From NCBI RefSeq assembly GCF_030010375.1, contig NZ_JASCRY010000002.1:496001-560000 (forward strand): a stretch of DNA of 64,000 nt. Direction: 5' to 3'. This stretch comes from Flavobacterium yafengii. GTDB lineage: Bacteria; Bacteroidota; Bacteroidia; Flavobacteriales; Flavobacteriaceae. Each line of letters opens with the position of its first letter. The first letter of the stretch is position 1. Both the position numbers and the translations under genes were made by a program. The notes under the pieces are model-generated. The model was not told the DNA's origin and searched no databases. It worked only from the letters and a program-made list of their open reading frames with translations. Positions 1 to 9,870 of this stretch are shown in pieces.

Positions 1-3000
1 TTTTGTTTGCACTAATGAGTTTTTCGAGCTTTGCGCAAAAAACAAACGAAGACAAAATTGTAACTGGTTACGTAATCGATTACGCGGGTGAAGCAATTCC
101 AGGTGTAAATGTAAATGTAAAAGGGACAAAAAAGGGAGCGGTTACGGACTCTAAAGGGCACTATGTTGTAACTGTAAAAAAAGGAGAGATTCTTACATTT
201 GCTTATATAGGAATGGACAGGGCAGAAAAAACTGTTGGTAACGAAGCTGTTATTAATGTTACAATGAAAGAAGATACATCTGAATTGGAACAAGTAGTGG
301 TGGTTGGTTACGGAAAACAGAAAAAGGCGCATTTAACAGGAGCTGTTGCGACCTTAAAAATGAGCGAAATTGAGGATCTGCCAACTGGAGATTTGGGAAC
401 GGCTTTGGCAGGACGAGTTATTGGTGTTGGTGTTTCAGGTGGCTCTGCAAGACCAGGGAATAAATCGACTTTGAGAATACGTAATCCGATGACATTTTCA
501 AAAGATGGTGGAAATGACCAACCTTTATATGTTATAGATGGAGTTTTGCAACTTGATCCTCAAGGGAAAAGTGATAGTACTTTGTTTGATAACTTAGATG
601 CTTCTGAAGTAGAAAGTATTTCGTTCCTTAAAGATGGTTCGGCTGCTGTTTATGGATCTAGAGCTAGTCAAGGTGTGGTTTTGATAACTACTAAAAGAGG
701 TAAAAAAGGACCTACTAAATTTACTTATAGTGGTACTTATGGTGAAAACGACTCTACTTATCGTACAAAAATGATGAATGCCAATGATTTTGGACGATAC
801 ATTAATACAATGAATGGACCTAATGGAGCTGGACTTTTGGTTAATACGGATGCGACTAAATTCTTTTCTGATGATGAACTTGCGTACTTTAAAACGGTAA
901 ATTATAATGCTTTAGATCAAGAATGGTCTCCATCATATGTAATGCGTCATAATGTTAATGCTAGTGGAGGTACAGATAAGGCTACTTATTTTGCGGGAGC
1001 CTCTTATTATAAACAAAATGGTAATTTAGGGACTTTAGATTATAATAAATGGACTTATAGAGCGGGTGTTGATGTCAATTTATCTAGTAATTTGAAGGCA
1101 GGTATCCAGATTTCTGGTTTCAATTCAGATCAGACAAAAACGTTTAATAAGATAGGAGCAGAAAACGAAGAAAATGATTATATCACTTTGTTAACTGATT
1201 TACCTTATATTCCTCAATACATCAATGGAAATCCAGTGGAGCCTTTAGGAAATAATGATGCTACAACTAGATATCACTATCAGGAAATTCAACGTTTGAA
1301 TAACTTAGCTACTACCAAGGCGAGTACGATGACACTTAATATGTATGCTGAATATGCTGTTCCTTTTATTAAAGGGATGAGTGTTAAAGGGGCATATGCT
1401 CGTAATATGGGTAATGGTAGAGGAACACAAGTAGGTACTGGTTATACTTTGTATCAATATACGGGAACAGGAACGAATGGCCATATTTTTGATGACAATG
1501 CTACCTTGAAAAGTAGTAAATACTACACAAATGGAGATCGTTTGTATTTTGCTAACTCTAATTCTTTGTCAGTACAATATAGTTTAAACGCTTCTTATGC
1601 TCGTGATTTTGGGAAGCATAGTATTAGTGGTTTAGTAGCTATCGAAAGATCAGAGTCAGAGGGTACTAAGGAAGTTGTTTTTAAAGCGGGTCCAATACCT
1701 GCTACAAATGGTCAATTTGGGTCTGCTTTTGGTGCAGTAGATGGTAGCACGGAGAGAAACGAATCAGGGTCATTAGGATATATAGGAAGATTAAATTATG
1801 TGTATGGAGATAAATATTTGGCTGAAGTTCTTTTCAGATCGGATGCTTCAACCAAATTTGCTCCTGGAAATTATTGGGGTAACTTCTTTAATCTGTCTGT
1901 GGGATGGATTATATCTAAAGAAGATTTTTTCAAATCTAAAGCTATAGATTTCCTAAAGGTTAGATATTCTATTGGAAAGGTTGGAAAAGACGATACTAAA
2001 GCTTGGTTGTGGAGACAAAGATATACGTTTCAAAATGGTCAAGGTGGTGTTTTTGGAGGAACAGCAAATACTGGAGCATCTACAGGTATGAAAATGGAGG
2101 CGTCTCCTAATCCTAATGGAACATGGAGTGATGAAATAAAAACTAATTTTGGTTTAGAAACTAGATTTTTAAACAGTAGATTATCTTTTGGAGTAGATTC
2201 ATTTTACAATATAGGTACTGATATTCTTATGGAGCGTACTGGAAACGTATCTTTCACAGTTGGTGGAACCGTAGCTTCTGAAAATTTTGGAAAAGCAGAT
2301 TTCTTTGGATATGAATTTGAATTAGGTTGGAATGATAAAATAGCAAAAAAAGTAAGTTACGGTATAGATCTTCGTTTTGGATGGTCAGATAACAAAATAA
2401 TTCAGAGTAATTTTAATGCTGCTGATATCTTGCTTCCTTGGAACGCTAAACCGGGTCAGTCTAGTGATAATGGTCAGTGGGGTTACGATTATTTGGGTAT
2501 GTTCAAATCACAACAAGATGTAACAGATTACGTTACTAAATATAATATTAAATCTGTTTTTGGAACACTAGCTTCAGCACTTAGACCAGGAACTCTTTAT
2601 TATAGAGATGTTAGAGGTGCTTATTTAGGGAACGGACAGTTTGCTGATCCAGACGGAATCATTGATGTAAATGACCAAATTCAATTGTCTAAAAGAAGAT
2701 CAACTAAATACGGTGCGAGTACTACTTTAAAACTTGGTTACAAAGGACTTAGTATAAATGCTGTTGTAGGCGCTTCTTTTGGTGGAGGATGGTCTGAGAT
2801 TGATAGTAACGCTAGAAAACCTTTGAAAGCTACTATAAGTTCTAATACGGTTAATAAACCTGCGATTTGGGATAACATTTATGATCCAGCTCTTAATCCA
2901 ACGGGTACAATGCCAAACCCTTATTTTACGGCTATTAATATGGATCCAACATCTGCTTTTTGGAGAGTTGATTCTTTTAGTTTAACATGTAGAAACATTA

Positions 3001-3185
3001 CAATTGCATATACATTGCCTGAAAAAGCGTTAAAAGCTATGAATTTGAGTAGTTGTAAAGTGAACTTAGTAGGACTGAATCCGATTACTCTTTATAACCC
3101 TTACAGTTATAAAAATGCTAGCGGGGCTTATGATGTTTATCCTACTTTACGTACAATATCATTAGGACTTAATCTTGGATTCTAA
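1..3185 (+). CDS. SusC-like TonB-dependent outer-membrane transporter (5' partial)
   Basis: Outer-membrane channel that imports oligosaccharides with TonB energy, paired with the SusD protein that follows. The reading frame is open from the first base, and the visible protein begins inside a signal peptide (ends ...SFSSFAQ), so the true start lies before the window. Visible order: a carboxypeptidase-regulatory-like Ig domain (about residues 18-90, with GEAIPGVNVNVKG), the link segment VVVVGYGKQKKAHLTGAV that opens the plug domain, the plug with PLYVIDGVL and SVLKDGSAAVYG-type motifs (SISFLKDGSAAVYG), then a long beta-barrel ending in the aromatic tail LGLNLGF. About 1060 residues is a usual SusC length. 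It ends 27 bp before the SusD start. Family assignment is certain; pectic oligosaccharide as substrate is inferred from the enzymes downstream. Confidence 0.97.
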   Translation, partial: LFALMSFSSFAQKTNEDKIVTGYVIDYAGEAIPGVNVNVKGTKKGAVTDSKGHYVVTVKKGEILTFAYIGMDRAEKTVGNEAVINVTMKEDTSELEQVVVVGYGKQKKAHLTGAVATLKMSEIEDLPTGDLGTALAGRVIGVGVSGGSARPGNKSTLRIRNPMTFSKDGGNDQPLYVIDGVLQLDPQGKSDSTLFDNLDASEVESISFLKDGSAAVYGSRASQGVVLITTKRGKKGPTKFTYSGTYGENDSTYRTKMMNANDFGRYINTMNGPNGAGLLVNTDATKFFSDDELAYFKTVNYNALDQEWSPSYVMRHNVNASGGTDKATYFAGASYYKQNGNLGTLDYNKWTYRAGVDVNLSSNLKAGIQISGFNSDQTKTFNKIGAENEENDYITLLTDLPYIPQYINGNPVEPLGNNDATTRYHYQEIQRLNNLATTKASTMTLNMYAEYAVPFIKGMSVKGAYARNMGNGRGTQVGTGYTLYQYTGTGTNGHIFDDNATLKSSKYYTNGDRLYFANSNSLSVQYSLNASYARDFGKHSISGLVAIERSESEGTKEVVFKAGPIPATNGQFGSAFGAVDGSTERNESGSLGYIGRLNYVYGDKYLAEVLFRSDASTKFAPGNYWGNFFNLSVGWIISKEDFFKSKAIDFLKVRYSIGKVGKDDTKAWLWRQRYTFQNGQGGVFGGTANTGASTGMKMEASPNPNGTWSDEIKTNFGLETRFLNSRLSFGVDSFYNIGTDILMERTGNVSFTVGGTVASENFGKADFFGYEFELGWNDKIAKKVSYGIDLRFGWSDNKIIQSNFNAADILLPWNAKPGQSSDNGQWGYDYLGMFKSQQDVTDYVTKYNIKSVFGTLASALRPGTLYYRDVRGAYLGNGQFADPDGIIDVNDQIQLSKRRSTKYGASTTLKLGYKGLSINAVVGASFGGGWSEIDSNARKPLKATISSNTVNKPAIWDNIYDPALNPTGTMPNPYFTAINMDPTSAFWRVDSFSLTCRNITIAYTLPEKALKAMNLSSCKVNLVGLNPITLYNPYSYKNASGAYDVYPTLRTISLGLNLGF

Positions 3186-3212
3186 TTAGTGATCATTCAA
3201 AAAATTAAAATT

Positions 3213-5249
3213 ATGAAAATAAAAAATATAAAAACGATAGGGTTGTTTACGATCTTAACAACGTTTTCTTTAGTAAGTTGTAATGATGATTTCCTTGCTG
3301 AGAAAGAAGATTTTGGAGGAGTTAACGAGCAGGTTTTTCAGGATCCATCATTGGCTACGGCTTATGTAGATTATATCTATAAATCTATTCTTCCTCCAGA
3401 TAATGCTGCTGCCATGACTTGGGATCTTGCCGCAGGTGGTGCAGATACCTTTAGTAAAACTTCAGATGAACTTGCGGGTGAAACTGCTTATAATAAGACA
3501 TATGCATCATTAAATGCAACAACCAATTCTCTTCCCTATTTAGGGGCAAGAATGGGCACAAGTATTGCTAATAATACATGGACTAGATTGAAACAAATCA
3601 ATATTTTCCTGAATGAAGTTGATAAATATACAGGAATAGATGAGACTAAAAAAAATCAACTGAAAGGACAATTGTATTTTTGGAGAGCTTGGCAATACTT
3701 TGATATGGTGAAACTCTATGGAGGTGTTCCTTTAGTATTAACGGCACAAAACCCTATTTTAGATGCTGCTTCAGATAGTAAAATTGCCAGAAGTTCTACT
3801 TCAGAATGTATTGAACAAATAGTTGCTGATTTAGATATGGCTAAATCATTATTGCCAGGAAAATGGGCTTCTGCTGATTGGGGTAGAATTACCAGTGGTG
3901 CAGCTGCTGCCTTCAAAGGTCGTGTGTTGTTAACTTGGGCGAGTCCGCTTTTTAATCCATCTGATAATACTGCTCGTTGGCAACGTGCTTATGATGCTAA
4001 TTTAGCTGCAAAAATACTTTTAGAAGCGAATGGTTCTGGACTTTTTGTTGTAGGTGGAACTGCTAATGGTAAAGCTTGGGGTGATATGTGGTTTACAGAA
4101 GCTAATAATCCTGAAGCAGTAATTGTTTATGGTTTTAATAATTCAATCGCAGACCAAATTAAGAGAAACAATGGTTGGGAAAGAGCATGTCGTTCTAAAG
4201 AAGTAACAGGAGCTGGTTCTATATCTCCTACTAAACAAATCGTAGATGCGTTTCCAATGGCAGATGGTACTAGTATTGTAGGTAATCCATCCTATAATCC
4301 TGTTTTATTTTATAAAGGCAGAGATCCAAGGTTTGCTAAAACCTTTATTCACAATGGTGCAACTTGGGGTTATGCTGAAAAAACTACTTTTAAACAATGG
4401 ACCTATAGCTGGTATACAACTGCGCCAGCAAATTCAACTGTAGTTCCTAATAAATTTACTGAAACTTTGGGAGCCAATTCAACGGCTATTTATTTGAGTA
4501 AATCCACTTCGCCAACAGCAAGTAATGCCAATAGTTTTGCTTATAGTGGAACTGATTTCATGGAAATGCGTTTTGCCGAAGTAGTATTAAATTTGGCGGA
4601 ATCAGCAATTGGTATAAACAAATTAGCTGAAGGAAAGGATTTAATAAGAACAATTAGAGTTCGTGCTGGTTTAGTTGTTGGTCTTTCAGATTATGGTTTA
4701 GCAAGTGTATCTTCTAGAGATCAACATTTTGCTGCTGTTCTTAATGAAAGAAAAATAGAATTAGCCTACGAAGGAAAACGTTTTTATGATTTAAGACGTT
4801 GGAAACTTTTTGATGCTACTGCAGGAACTACAGCAAGATTAGGTGTTACTCCTATTAATGGCACTAGAAGAACAGGATACTTTATTGTAGCTAAAAAAAC
4901 AGATGGAAGTAAGTATGTTCATTTAACAGTTGATCCTTTCTTGGCTAACAATGCTGGTGTTGCTCCAATAGTGAATAGAGAGCCTACTTCATTCCCTTAT
5001 ATTATTCCTACAACAGGAAAACTACCTGGGACAAGTATTGCTTCTGAAGCTTTGTATTTAGAATATCTGTATACCAATTATTTCGATATAGTTGAAAGAA
5101 ATAATATAGAGGCGACTGTTCCTGCTAACTGGACTTTTAAATGGTACAATGAATATAATTTCTTTGGTATTCCACAAACTTTATTAGATACAGCACCTTA
5201 TTTGGAACAAACACAAGGTTGGGGTGGTACATTTGATCCACTTAAATAA
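3213..5249 (+). CDS. SusD/RagB-family surface glycan-binding lipoprotein
   Basis: Surface lipoprotein that forms the lid of the SusC channel and binds the glycan. The ATG at 3213 is preferred over an upstream in-frame GTG at 3189, because it gives a clean lipoprotein signal MKIKNIKTIGLF...SLVSC with the lipidated Cys followed by NDD. The TPR-rich SusD fold is shown by an early segment with YLGARMGTSIANNTW and by KNQLKGQLYFWRAWQYFDMVKLYGGVPL. The RagB/SusD C-terminal part has the hallmark NERKIELAYEGKRFYDLRRW (about residue 520). The length, 678 residues, is at the long end for the family. It sits directly after susC and before a strong hairpin, as expected for a susCD pair made in excess of the downstream enzymes. 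Confidence 0.96.
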   Translation: MKIKNIKTIGLFTILTTFSLVSCNDDFLAEKEDFGGVNEQVFQDPSLATAYVDYIYKSILPPDNAAAMTWDLAAGGADTFSKTSDELAGETAYNKTYASLNATTNSLPYLGARMGTSIANNTWTRLKQINIFLNEVDKYTGIDETKKNQLKGQLYFWRAWQYFDMVKLYGGVPLVLTAQNPILDAASDSKIARSSTSECIEQIVADLDMAKSLLPGKWASADWGRITSGAAAAFKGRVLLTWASPLFNPSDNTARWQRAYDANLAAKILLEANGSGLFVVGGTANGKAWGDMWFTEANNPEAVIVYGFNNSIADQIKRNNGWERACRSKEVTGAGSISPTKQIVDAFPMADGTSIVGNPSYNPVLFYKGRDPRFAKTFIHNGATWGYAEKTTFKQWTYSWYTTAPANSTVVPNKFTETLGANSTAIYLSKSTSPTASNANSFAYSGTDFMEMRFAEVVLNLAESAIGINKLAEGKDLIRTIRVRAGLVVGLSDYGLASVSSRDQHFAAVLNERKIELAYEGKRFYDLRRWKLFDATAGTTARLGVTPINGTRRTGYFIVAKKTDGSKYVHLTVDPFLANNAGVAPIVNREPTSFPYIIPTTGKLPGTSIASEALYLEYLYTNYFDIVERNNIEATVPANWTFKWYNEYNFFGIPQTLLDTAPYLEQTQGWGGTFDPLK

Positions 5250-5265
5250 AAAATTATTAAAAATT

Positions 5266-5298
5266 AATCACCTGTATTTTCTTTTAATACAGGTGATT
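5266..5298 (+). terminator. Hairpin after susD (attenuating terminator)
   Basis: Perfect 13-bp inverted repeat (arms 5266-5278 and 5286-5298, core CACCTGTATT/AATACAGGTG) with a 7-nt TTCTTTT loop, 16 bp after the susD stop. The 3' side is T-rich but lacks a long T run, so it may be a partial terminator or a 3' mRNA stabiliser between susCD and the lyase genes. Confidence 0.6.
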
Positions 5299-5332
5299 TA
5301 GTTTAAAAATATCAATTACAATTAAAATTAAC

Positions 5333-7033
5333 ATGAAAAAGTCCTTATTTATTTTGGCACTTCTATTTGTAGGAAACGCCAAATGTTTAGCCCAGTACCC
5401 ATCTCTTTCTCCTGAAGTTCAAGCAAAATCCAAGGTTATTATGGATGATGCTACGAAACGTTCCGATGAAGCTTGGGAAAAAGCCAGCGTAATTATTGAA
5501 CAAGAAGCCAAGCAAGGAAAACCATTCATCCCATGGGCATCGCGACCAAATGATTTACCGCAAGCAGAAATACCTGCTTTCCCGGGAGCCGAAGGTGGAG
5601 GTATGTATGCCTATGGAGGTCGTGGTGGAAATGTTTATGTCGTTACCAGTTTAGAAGATAGAGGGCCAGGAACCTTGCGTGAAGCATGTGAGCAAGGCGG
5701 GGCGAGAATCGTCGTTTTTAATGTTTCTGGAATTATTAAAATTATAAGTCCTCTAATCATTCGTGCTCCTTATATCACTATTGCAGGACAAACAGCGCCT
5801 GGTGATGGTATTTGTGTTGCAGGAGAGTCAGTATGGATAAATACTCACGATGTAGTTATAAGACACATGCGTTTTCGTAGAGGAGAAACTTTTGTAGGTC
5901 GTAGAGATGACGCCATCGGCGGTAATCCGGTAGGGAACATCATGATTGACCACGTTTCTGCAACTTGGGGTTTAGATGAAAATATGTCAATGTACAGACA
6001 TATGTATAGTCCGGGTGCGGGTTATCCAGACGAAAAGAAAGGTACGGTAAACATTACCATTCAAAATAGTTTGTTCGGGGAAGCTTTAGATACATACAAC
6101 CATGCATTTGGTAGTACATTAGGAGGTGAAAATTGCGCTTTCATAAGAAATATGTGGGCGAATAATGCCGGAAGAAACCCTTCAATCGGGTGGAATGGCA
6201 TTTTCAATTTTGTAAACAATGTCGTGTTTAACTGGAGCAATCGTTCAATAGATGGTGGCGATTATACAGCCAATTATAACATTATCAACAACTATTTCAA
6301 ACCAGGACCAGTAACGAATTTAAAAGAGCCAATTAGCTATAGAATTTTAAAACCAGAATCAGGAAGAAGTAAGTTATCCTATATGGTTTATGGTAGAGCA
6401 CACGTTGTTGGAAACATAGTGGAAAATAACGCCAAAGTAACCCAAAATAACTGGGATGGTGGTGTTCAAATCGAAAATAAAAAAGGCGAATTGATGACTT
6501 ATGAACAATCTAAACCGTATTTCGATAAAATGAACAGCGACAGACCTTTTCCAATGCCATGGTTTAAAAACATATTGAAAGCGGATGAAGCTTATGATTT
6601 TGTACTTAAAAATGTGGGAGCAACTTTGCCAATAAGAGACAAGGTTGATGAAAGAATCGTGAGAACGGTTAAAACAGGAATTCCTGAATATGCCAAAGGT
6701 TTGGAGTCAAAAACATTTTATCAATTTGAGCACCGTCGTTTACCTATGGATTCTTATAAACAAGGTATCATAACCGATATTTCTCAAGTTGGTGGATATC
6801 CAGAATACAAAGGAAAACCTTATGTCGATACAGACAAGGATGGTATGCCGGACAAATGGGAGAAAAAAAACGGTTTAAATCCGAATGATCCAGCAGATGC
6901 CAAAGGTGATTTGAACAACGATGGCTACACCAATATTGAAGATTACATCAATGGTGTAAATCCTGCAATAAAAGTAGATTGGAAAGATTTAGCCAACAAT
7001 AAAGAGACTTTAACAAGACCTTTATTAGAATAA
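5333..7033 (+). CDS. Secreted PL1-family pectate lyase with C-terminal calcium-loop tail
   Basis: Predicted polysaccharide lyase that cleaves polygalacturonate by beta-elimination, outside the cytoplasm. A Sec signal peptide ends at ...AKCLAQ (about residue 21). After a short helical lead comes the PL1 right-handed beta-helix starting at AFPGAEGGGMYAYGGRGG. Motifs include GPGTLREAC, ITIAGQTAPGDG, VVIRHMRFRRG, and MIDHVSATWGLDEN (family pattern of the calcium and substrate site). NNAGRNPSIGWNG followed by FNFVNNVVFNW fits the conserved strand carrying the catalytic Arg. The C-terminus has two Asp-rich calcium-type loops, DTDKDGMPD and DLNNDGYTN, as in thrombospondin type-3 or dockerin-like tails. 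A paralogue with the same layout lies at 8112-9791. Pectate is the likely substrate by family; the exact linkage is not shown. Confidence 0.92.
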   Translation: MKKSLFILALLFVGNAKCLAQYPSLSPEVQAKSKVIMDDATKRSDEAWEKASVIIEQEAKQGKPFIPWASRPNDLPQAEIPAFPGAEGGGMYAYGGRGGNVYVVTSLEDRGPGTLREACEQGGARIVVFNVSGIIKIISPLIIRAPYITIAGQTAPGDGICVAGESVWINTHDVVIRHMRFRRGETFVGRRDDAIGGNPVGNIMIDHVSATWGLDENMSMYRHMYSPGAGYPDEKKGTVNITIQNSLFGEALDTYNHAFGSTLGGENCAFIRNMWANNAGRNPSIGWNGIFNFVNNVVFNWSNRSIDGGDYTANYNIINNYFKPGPVTNLKEPISYRILKPESGRSKLSYMVYGRAHVVGNIVENNAKVTQNNWDGGVQIENKKGELMTYEQSKPYFDKMNSDRPFPMPWFKNILKADEAYDFVLKNVGATLPIRDKVDERIVRTVKTGIPEYAKGLESKTFYQFEHRRLPMDSYKQGIITDISQVGGYPEYKGKPYVDTDKDGMPDKWEKKNGLNPNDPADAKGDLNNDGYTNIEDYINGVNPAIKVDWKDLANNKETLTRPLLE

Positions 7034-7060
7034 ATAATTTTATAAATATTTTTCACAAAG

Positions 7061-7106
7061 CATCCTTATTTCATGATTTATAATATGGAGTGAGGATGTT
7101 TTTTTT
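7061..7106 (+). terminator. Terminator-like hairpin after first PL1 gene
   Basis: CATCCT (7061-7066) pairs with AGGATG (7093-7098), followed at once by a run of T. It lies 27 bp after the lyase stop and before the DUF3826 gene. The short stem and long loop make it a moderate call. Confidence 0.45.
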
Positions 7107-7142
7107 AAATAGAAGAATAGTTTAACCCCAAAATTTAATATT

Positions 7143-7814
7143 ATGTCAATAAAAAAATTAAGTTTAAGCCTCTTGTTTTTGCTGTTTGCATTCTGCAAAA
7201 TAAACGCACAACAATATTTAAATCCCGAATATATCAAAGTAACCAATGAAAGAGCAGCCAAAATTGTTGCTAAGTTGGCCTTGTCAAATAAGGGCAAAGA
7301 AACAGCAGTGACTAATATCATTGCGCAACAATTCCGTGATTTAAGTAAAATCCAGGATGAAAGAGATGCTGAAATTGCCAAAGTAAAAAGTGGAACTTTA
7401 TCCAAAGAACAACAAAACGCAGAAATTGAAAAGCTTAAAGGAAAAGCCGATCAATCAATTGCTAAATTACATAAATCGTATTTGAAAAAACTGGGAACTC
7501 AATTAAACGAGGATAAAATCACTGAAGTTAAAGACGGAATGACCTATGGTGTTTTGCCGATAACTTATGCAGGATATCAAGATATGTTGCCTAATTTGAC
7601 CAAAGAACAAAAAGAATACATTTATAAAAACTTGGTCGAAGCCAGAGAACTTGCAATGGATGGTGGTTCTTCCAAGGAAAAACACGCCTGGTTTGGTAAA
7701 TACAAGGGGAGAATCAATAATTATTTATCAGCTCAAGGATACGATTTAAACAAGGAAAGTACTGATTGGCACGTACGCACGGCAGCACGAGAAAAAGCTA
7801 AATCGGGTAAATAA
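7143..7814 (+). CDS. Secreted DUF3826-family protein
   Basis: Function unknown. A 223-residue protein with a Sec signal (MSIKKLSLSLLFLLFAFCKINAQ, cut near residue 23). The rest is helical and very rich in Lys and Glu, including a region likely to form coiled coil (about residues 70-115, ERDAEIAKVKSGTLSKEQQNAEIEKLKG, shown in part). The C-terminal half has YGVLPITYAGYQDMLPNLTKEQKEYIYKNL, also in part. I place it in DUF3826 from memory, a family often found next to pectate lyase genes in Bacteroidota. A second member lies at 49320-50036 on the other strand and shares the pattern of a Tyr-containing 'AGY' then 'P.(L/M)T' followed by helices. Its position between two PL1 genes suggests a helper role in pectin use; no catalytic residues can be named. 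Confidence 0.75.
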   Translation: MSIKKLSLSLLFLLFAFCKINAQQYLNPEYIKVTNERAAKIVAKLALSNKGKETAVTNIIAQQFRDLSKIQDERDAEIAKVKSGTLSKEQQNAEIEKLKGKADQSIAKLHKSYLKKLGTQLNEDKITEVKDGMTYGVLPITYAGYQDMLPNLTKEQKEYIYKNLVEARELAMDGGSSKEKHAWFGKYKGRINNYLSAQGYDLNKESTDWHVRTAAREKAKSGK

Positions 7815-8111
7815 TATAGCTTAACGTTTGGTTTTGCAGCAATAAAAAAACACCCGTCTCTTCGAGAGATTTTGAATAGTAATGGGACAGCTTTAATGTT
7901 CAAAATTGTATCGAGAAGTTTAGATTGTTAGGGTTCTCGATACATTTTATTAAAAAAAGCTATCGCATTTTTTAATAAACCATTCGAACTGACGTGTAAA
8001 TTTATATTGATTTATTACCTTAAATTTAAAGCCTTAATGGTATAGTTCTAAATTTTAAAAATTCTAATTCTTAAGAAGATTCCAATGCTTAACATTTTTC
8101 AAAAAAACATT
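7815..8111. other. 297-bp intergenic region before second PL1 gene
   Basis: AT-rich spacer with no supported gene. It holds an 11-bp hairpin listed separately at 7907-7944 and a poly-T/A-rich stretch before the second PL1 start. A Bacteroidota promoter for the second lyase could sit here, but no TTTG-N19-TAnnTTTG match was found. Confidence 0.5.
7907..7944 (+). repeat. 11-bp stem hairpin (terminator or repeat)
   Basis: TGTATCGAGAA (7907-7917) and TTCTCGATACA (7934-7944) are perfect inverted repeats with a 16-nt loop, followed by TTTTATT. It could terminate the DUF3826 transcript; the sequence also resembles a dispersed flavobacterial repeat I recall. Confidence 0.5.
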
Positions 8112-9791
8112 ATGAAGCGGGCTATTATGGTAGTTTCTTTTTGCCTGTCTTTTTCATCAGTATTTGCGCAGTATCCCGTAATTTCCAATGAACTTCAGGC
8201 TAAAACTGACACCATCTTGGCAAAAGAAGAAAGACGTTTAAAGGAAATCTGGACTAATAACTCCAACACTCTGAAAGAAGATGCAAAACACGGTAAACCT
8301 TATTTGCCATGGGTTTCCTACCCTAAAGATTTTGTACCTGCGGAAATCCCAGCTTTTCCTGGAGCCGAAGGCGGAGGTGCTTTCACCCAAGGAGGCAGAG
8401 GCGGAAAAATATTTGTGGTGACCAGCTTGGAAGACAGCGGCGTAGGTACTTTCAGGGAAGCTTGCGAAGCAGTGGGTGCGAGAACCATCGTATTCAATGT
8501 TTCGGGGATTATTCGATTGAAAAACCGCATCAGCATGCGAGCGCCTTATGTTACAATTGCTGGACAAACTGCCCCTGGTGATGGTATTTGTATCGCGGGA
8601 GAAACCTTGGAAATAGATACGCACGACGTTATTATAAGACATATGCGTTTTAGAAGAGGCGCAACCGATGTTACCCGAAGAGATGATGCACTTGGCGGAA
8701 ATCCGATGGGGAATATCATTATTGATCACTGCTCTGTAAGCTGGGGATTAGACGAAAATATATCATTGTATAGACATCAATTTCAGGCAAATGATAAATC
8801 AAAATTGGAGAAATTGCCAGCTTGTAATATCACCATTCAAAACACGATTTCTTCGGAAGGCTTGGATACCTATAATCACTCTTTTGGAAGTACTATTGGA
8901 GGGTTGAATAGTACCTTTATGAGAAATTTATGGGCAGATAATATTTCAAGAAATGCTTCTATCGGGATGTACGGCGACTTTAATTTTGTGAATAACGTGA
9001 TATTCAATTGGTGGAATCGTTCCTTGGATGGCGGAGATTACCGTTCGTTGTTCAATATTATCAATAATTATTTCAAGCCAGGACCAATAACTCCCACAGA
9101 TCAACCTATTAGTTATAGAATCTTGAAACCGGAATCGGGTTACATGAAACCAAAAACTTTTGGCAGAGCTTATGTTTCGGGAAATTATATAGTAGGATCT
9201 CCAGAAGTTACTGCCGATAATTGGAATGGCGGAATTCAATTGGAAGATCTTTCATTGGAACAATCTAAAGAATATTTAGAGTTAATCAAACAACCAAAAC
9301 CATTCGCAATGCCTCAGTTTAAAATAATGAAGGCAGAAGAAGCATATGAATTTGTGTTGAACAATGTAGGGGCAACTTTGCCAAAAAGAGATGCGGTTGA
9401 CGAAAGAATTGTCAAACAAGTTCGAACAGGAAAAATTGAGGTTAAAGACGGATTAGAGAACACTATAGGTAAAGAATTCATCAAAAGAAGATTGCCTGCA
9501 GATTCTTATAAAAAAGGAATTATAACTCATCCAGATCAGGTTGGTGGTTACCCGGAATACAAAGGGAAAGCCTATAAAGATTCAGATAATGATGGAATTC
9601 CAGACAATTGGGAAAAAAAATATGGTTTGAATCCAAAAGATGCGTCCGATGCCAACAAAGATTTGAATGGCGATGGTTATACCAATATCGAAAAGTATTT
9701 CAACGGCATCGATCCAACACAAAAAACAGATTGGTCGAAAGTCGAAAATAATTCCGATACATTGGCGAAGTCAAAAGGATTACTGCAATAA
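8112..9791 (+). CDS. Second secreted PL1-family pectate lyase
   Basis: Paralogue of the lyase at 5333-7033 with the same order: Sec signal (MKRAIMVVSFCLSFSSVFAQ), lead helices, PL1 beta-helix from AFPGAEGGGAFTQGGRGG, IIDHCSVSWGLDENIS at the calcium/substrate site, NISRNASIGMYGDFNFVNNV on the strand expected to hold the catalytic Arg, and a calcium-loop tail (DSDNDGIPD, DLNGDGYTN). The ATG at 8112 is preferred over one at 8085 because it begins a standard signal peptide. The two lyases differ most in the loop after the DEN motif and in the segment after NIVENN/YIVGS, so they may prefer different chain lengths or decorations. Pectate as substrate is from family knowledge. Confidence 0.92.
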   Translation: MKRAIMVVSFCLSFSSVFAQYPVISNELQAKTDTILAKEERRLKEIWTNNSNTLKEDAKHGKPYLPWVSYPKDFVPAEIPAFPGAEGGGAFTQGGRGGKIFVVTSLEDSGVGTFREACEAVGARTIVFNVSGIIRLKNRISMRAPYVTIAGQTAPGDGICIAGETLEIDTHDVIIRHMRFRRGATDVTRRDDALGGNPMGNIIIDHCSVSWGLDENISLYRHQFQANDKSKLEKLPACNITIQNTISSEGLDTYNHSFGSTIGGLNSTFMRNLWADNISRNASIGMYGDFNFVNNVIFNWWNRSLDGGDYRSLFNIINNYFKPGPITPTDQPISYRILKPESGYMKPKTFGRAYVSGNYIVGSPEVTADNWNGGIQLEDLSLEQSKEYLELIKQPKPFAMPQFKIMKAEEAYEFVLNNVGATLPKRDAVDERIVKQVRTGKIEVKDGLENTIGKEFIKRRLPADSYKKGIITHPDQVGGYPEYKGKAYKDSDNDGIPDNWEKKYGLNPKDASDANKDLNGDGYTNIEKYFNGIDPTQKTDWSKVENNSDTLAKSKGLLQ

Positions 9792-9805
9792 TATTTTAAA
9801 TTTAC

Positions 9806-9832
9806 CCTAACAGGTTTCCAAAACCTGTCAGG
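9806..9832. repeat. Palindromic intergenic repeat (AACAGGTTT family)
   Basis: AACAGGTTT and AAACCTGT form an imperfect palindrome 14 bp after the lyase stop. A near-identical but perfect copy is at 22069-22099 and a related CAAGG version at 16359-16435. It may act as a terminator or mRNA end stabiliser. Confidence 0.6.
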
Positions 9833-9870
9833 TATAATCAGAAAAATAAATCTACCAAATAACTTTAAAA

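Noticed and set aside
71..84. Perfect palindrome CGTAATCGATTACG inside susC, like the operator at 60100
   Set aside because: It encodes a normal Val-Ile-Asp-Tyr stretch, and a few 14-bp palindromes are expected by chance in 64 kb. The similarity to the operator is noted but not enough to call a site.
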